From Bacteroidota bacterium (GTDB lineage: Bacteria; CLD3; SB21): DNA of 15,989 nt. A program made the position numbers and the translations under genes. The stretch spans positions 1-15,989 of the forward strand of contig JAGQUY010000191.1 of assembly GCA_020438245.1 (NCBI GenBank). Direction: 5' to 3'. The notes beneath the pieces were generated by a model. The model was given only the letters and a program-made list of their open reading frames with translations, ran no database searches and was not told the DNA's origin. Shown here piece by piece: positions 15,177 to 15,989 of this stretch (the stretch's first letter is position 1; every line of letters starts with the position of its first letter).

Positions 15177-15989
15177 ATGGCCGCCCGTCAACGTATTCAA
15201 CACCGATTTGAGAGACACAACCGACCCTCTCTCCGCAATTGGAATGCTGCCAGTGAACTGAGTGCCGAAGCCGTAAAGCGAAACGTGACGATCGATTGCG
15301 GCTGGGGTAAATTGATTTTTGGCCATACGTTTGAGGATCATTCCGCTCTTATAGAACAGCTCGGCAAAGAAGAAAAAGACCGACGGGATATCGCTTTTTA
15401 TATTCGGGATCCACATGTTATTCTGGCATTGGCACCTCAAGAACTATTTCTCGACCCGTCCCACACGTATCGCCTGTGGCTGGATCAGTATCGCACGAGC
15501 CGGAAGAAAATCAGCAATTGCATCATTCGAAAGCTCCAGAGCCGAAGCGATATTGCTGGAATGAACGATGTGTATCGTATGAGGAAAATGACGATTGCCC
15601 CAAACGAATTTGTGTGGAACCATCGCAACACCAGGCTTCTCACCTACTTTGTGGCTGAAGACTCGGCATCCGGCGACATTGTTGGATCGGTGCTTGGGGT
15701 TGATCACCATGTCGCATTCCAGGACGTTGAGAACGGATCCAGTCTGTGGTGCTTGGCAGTGGACCCGCAGGCAAACACCCCGGGGATCGGTGAGGCGCTC
15801 GTGCGAGTGCTCGCCGAGCACTACATTGCAAAAGGAAGAAGCTTCATGGATCTATCGGTGCTCCATGATAACGCCCAGGCAATTCGCTTGTATGAAAAAC
15901 TTGGATTCAAACGGGTCCCGGTTTTTTGTATCAAACGAAAAACAAATCCCGTCAACGAACAACTTTTTACCGGTCCGTCACCCGACCAA
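15177..15989 (+). CDS. ngg: N-acetylglutaminylglutamine synthetase, N-terminal part (continues beyond window)
   Basis: The frame is open for 271 codons to the right edge. An N-terminal segment (DCGWGKLIFGHTFED, RRDIAFYIRDPHVILALAPQ, ELFLDPSHTYRLWL) leads into a GNAT acetyltransferase domain (~117-255). Its acetyl-CoA motif A is WCLAVDPQANTPGIGEALVR (191-210), with a later DNAQAIRLYEKLGF. These phrases are characteristic of the NAGGN synthetase family (TIGR03103 as I recall), in which the GNAT part acetylates glutamine and a C-terminal ATP-grasp domain makes the dipeptide. That domain would lie outside the window. GAGGA (15166-15170) sits six nt before ATG, inside the end of asnO, so the two genes are tightly coupled. 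In other bacteria an M42-family peptidase often follows as the third gene of this set. Confidence 0.92.
   Translation, partial: MAARQRIQHRFERHNRPSLRNWNAASELSAEAVKRNVTIDCGWGKLIFGHTFEDHSALIEQLGKEEKDRRDIAFYIRDPHVILALAPQELFLDPSHTYRLWLDQYRTSRKKISNCIIRKLQSRSDIAGMNDVYRMRKMTIAPNEFVWNHRNTRLLTYFVAEDSASGDIVGSVLGVDHHVAFQDVENGSSLWCLAVDPQANTPGIGEALVRVLAEHYIAKGRSFMDLSVLHDNAQAIRLYEKLGFKRVPVFCIKRKTNPVNEQLFTGPSPDQ

Overview
The window looks like part of a Gram-negative chromosome, probably from the wider Bacteroidota/Ignavibacteriota/Calditrichota (FCB-like) assemblage. This rests on an outer-membrane barrel, several exported proteins whose predicted signal cleavage falls before Gln (…A|Q), TPR-CHAT and beta-propeller proteins, and an estimated mid-range GC content. 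Clear Shine-Dalgarno sites and sigma70-like -10 boxes argue against a classical Bacteroidales genome. The lineage is inference; no rRNA or other marker is present.

Layout. (1) 1-5334, minus strand: a two-gene operon. An exported TPR-CHAT protein (2365-5334) with an intact His/Cys dyad overlaps by 4 bp (ATGA) the start of an exported beta-propeller/helical-repeat protein that runs off the left edge. (2) 5461-6702, plus: acetate kinase, divergent from the CHAT operon, with no pta beside it. (3) 6749-10244, plus: a metal-uptake cluster consisting of a small His/Cys-rich exported protein, an outer-membrane barrel, a ZnuA/TroA-type binding protein and a ZnuB-type permease, closed by a hairpin terminator. 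No ATPase gene is present in this cluster. (4) 10307-11516, minus: a three-TM CBU_0592-like protein, an ECF-type sigma factor starting with TTG, and a two-TM protein that may be its partner. (5) 11756-15989, plus: a divergent class-I glutamine synthetase-like enzyme, then an asparagine-synthetase-family amidotransferase and the GNAT part of N-acetylglutaminylglutamine synthetase. The last two are the core genes for the osmoprotectant N-acetylglutaminylglutamine amide (NAGGN). The final gene runs off the right edge.

How the genes may work together. The GS-like enzyme could supply glutamine, which NAGGN synthesis uses as building block and amide donor. The barrel, binding protein and permease describe a route for zinc or manganese from outside to cytoplasm that needs an ATPase encoded elsewhere. 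The least-described part is the exported CHAT protein with its translationally coupled propeller partner, which could be an extracytoplasmic sensing/proteolysis pair. I saw no tRNA, rRNA, CRISPR array, insertion sequence or transposase, and no gene-free stretch longer than about 240 bp.
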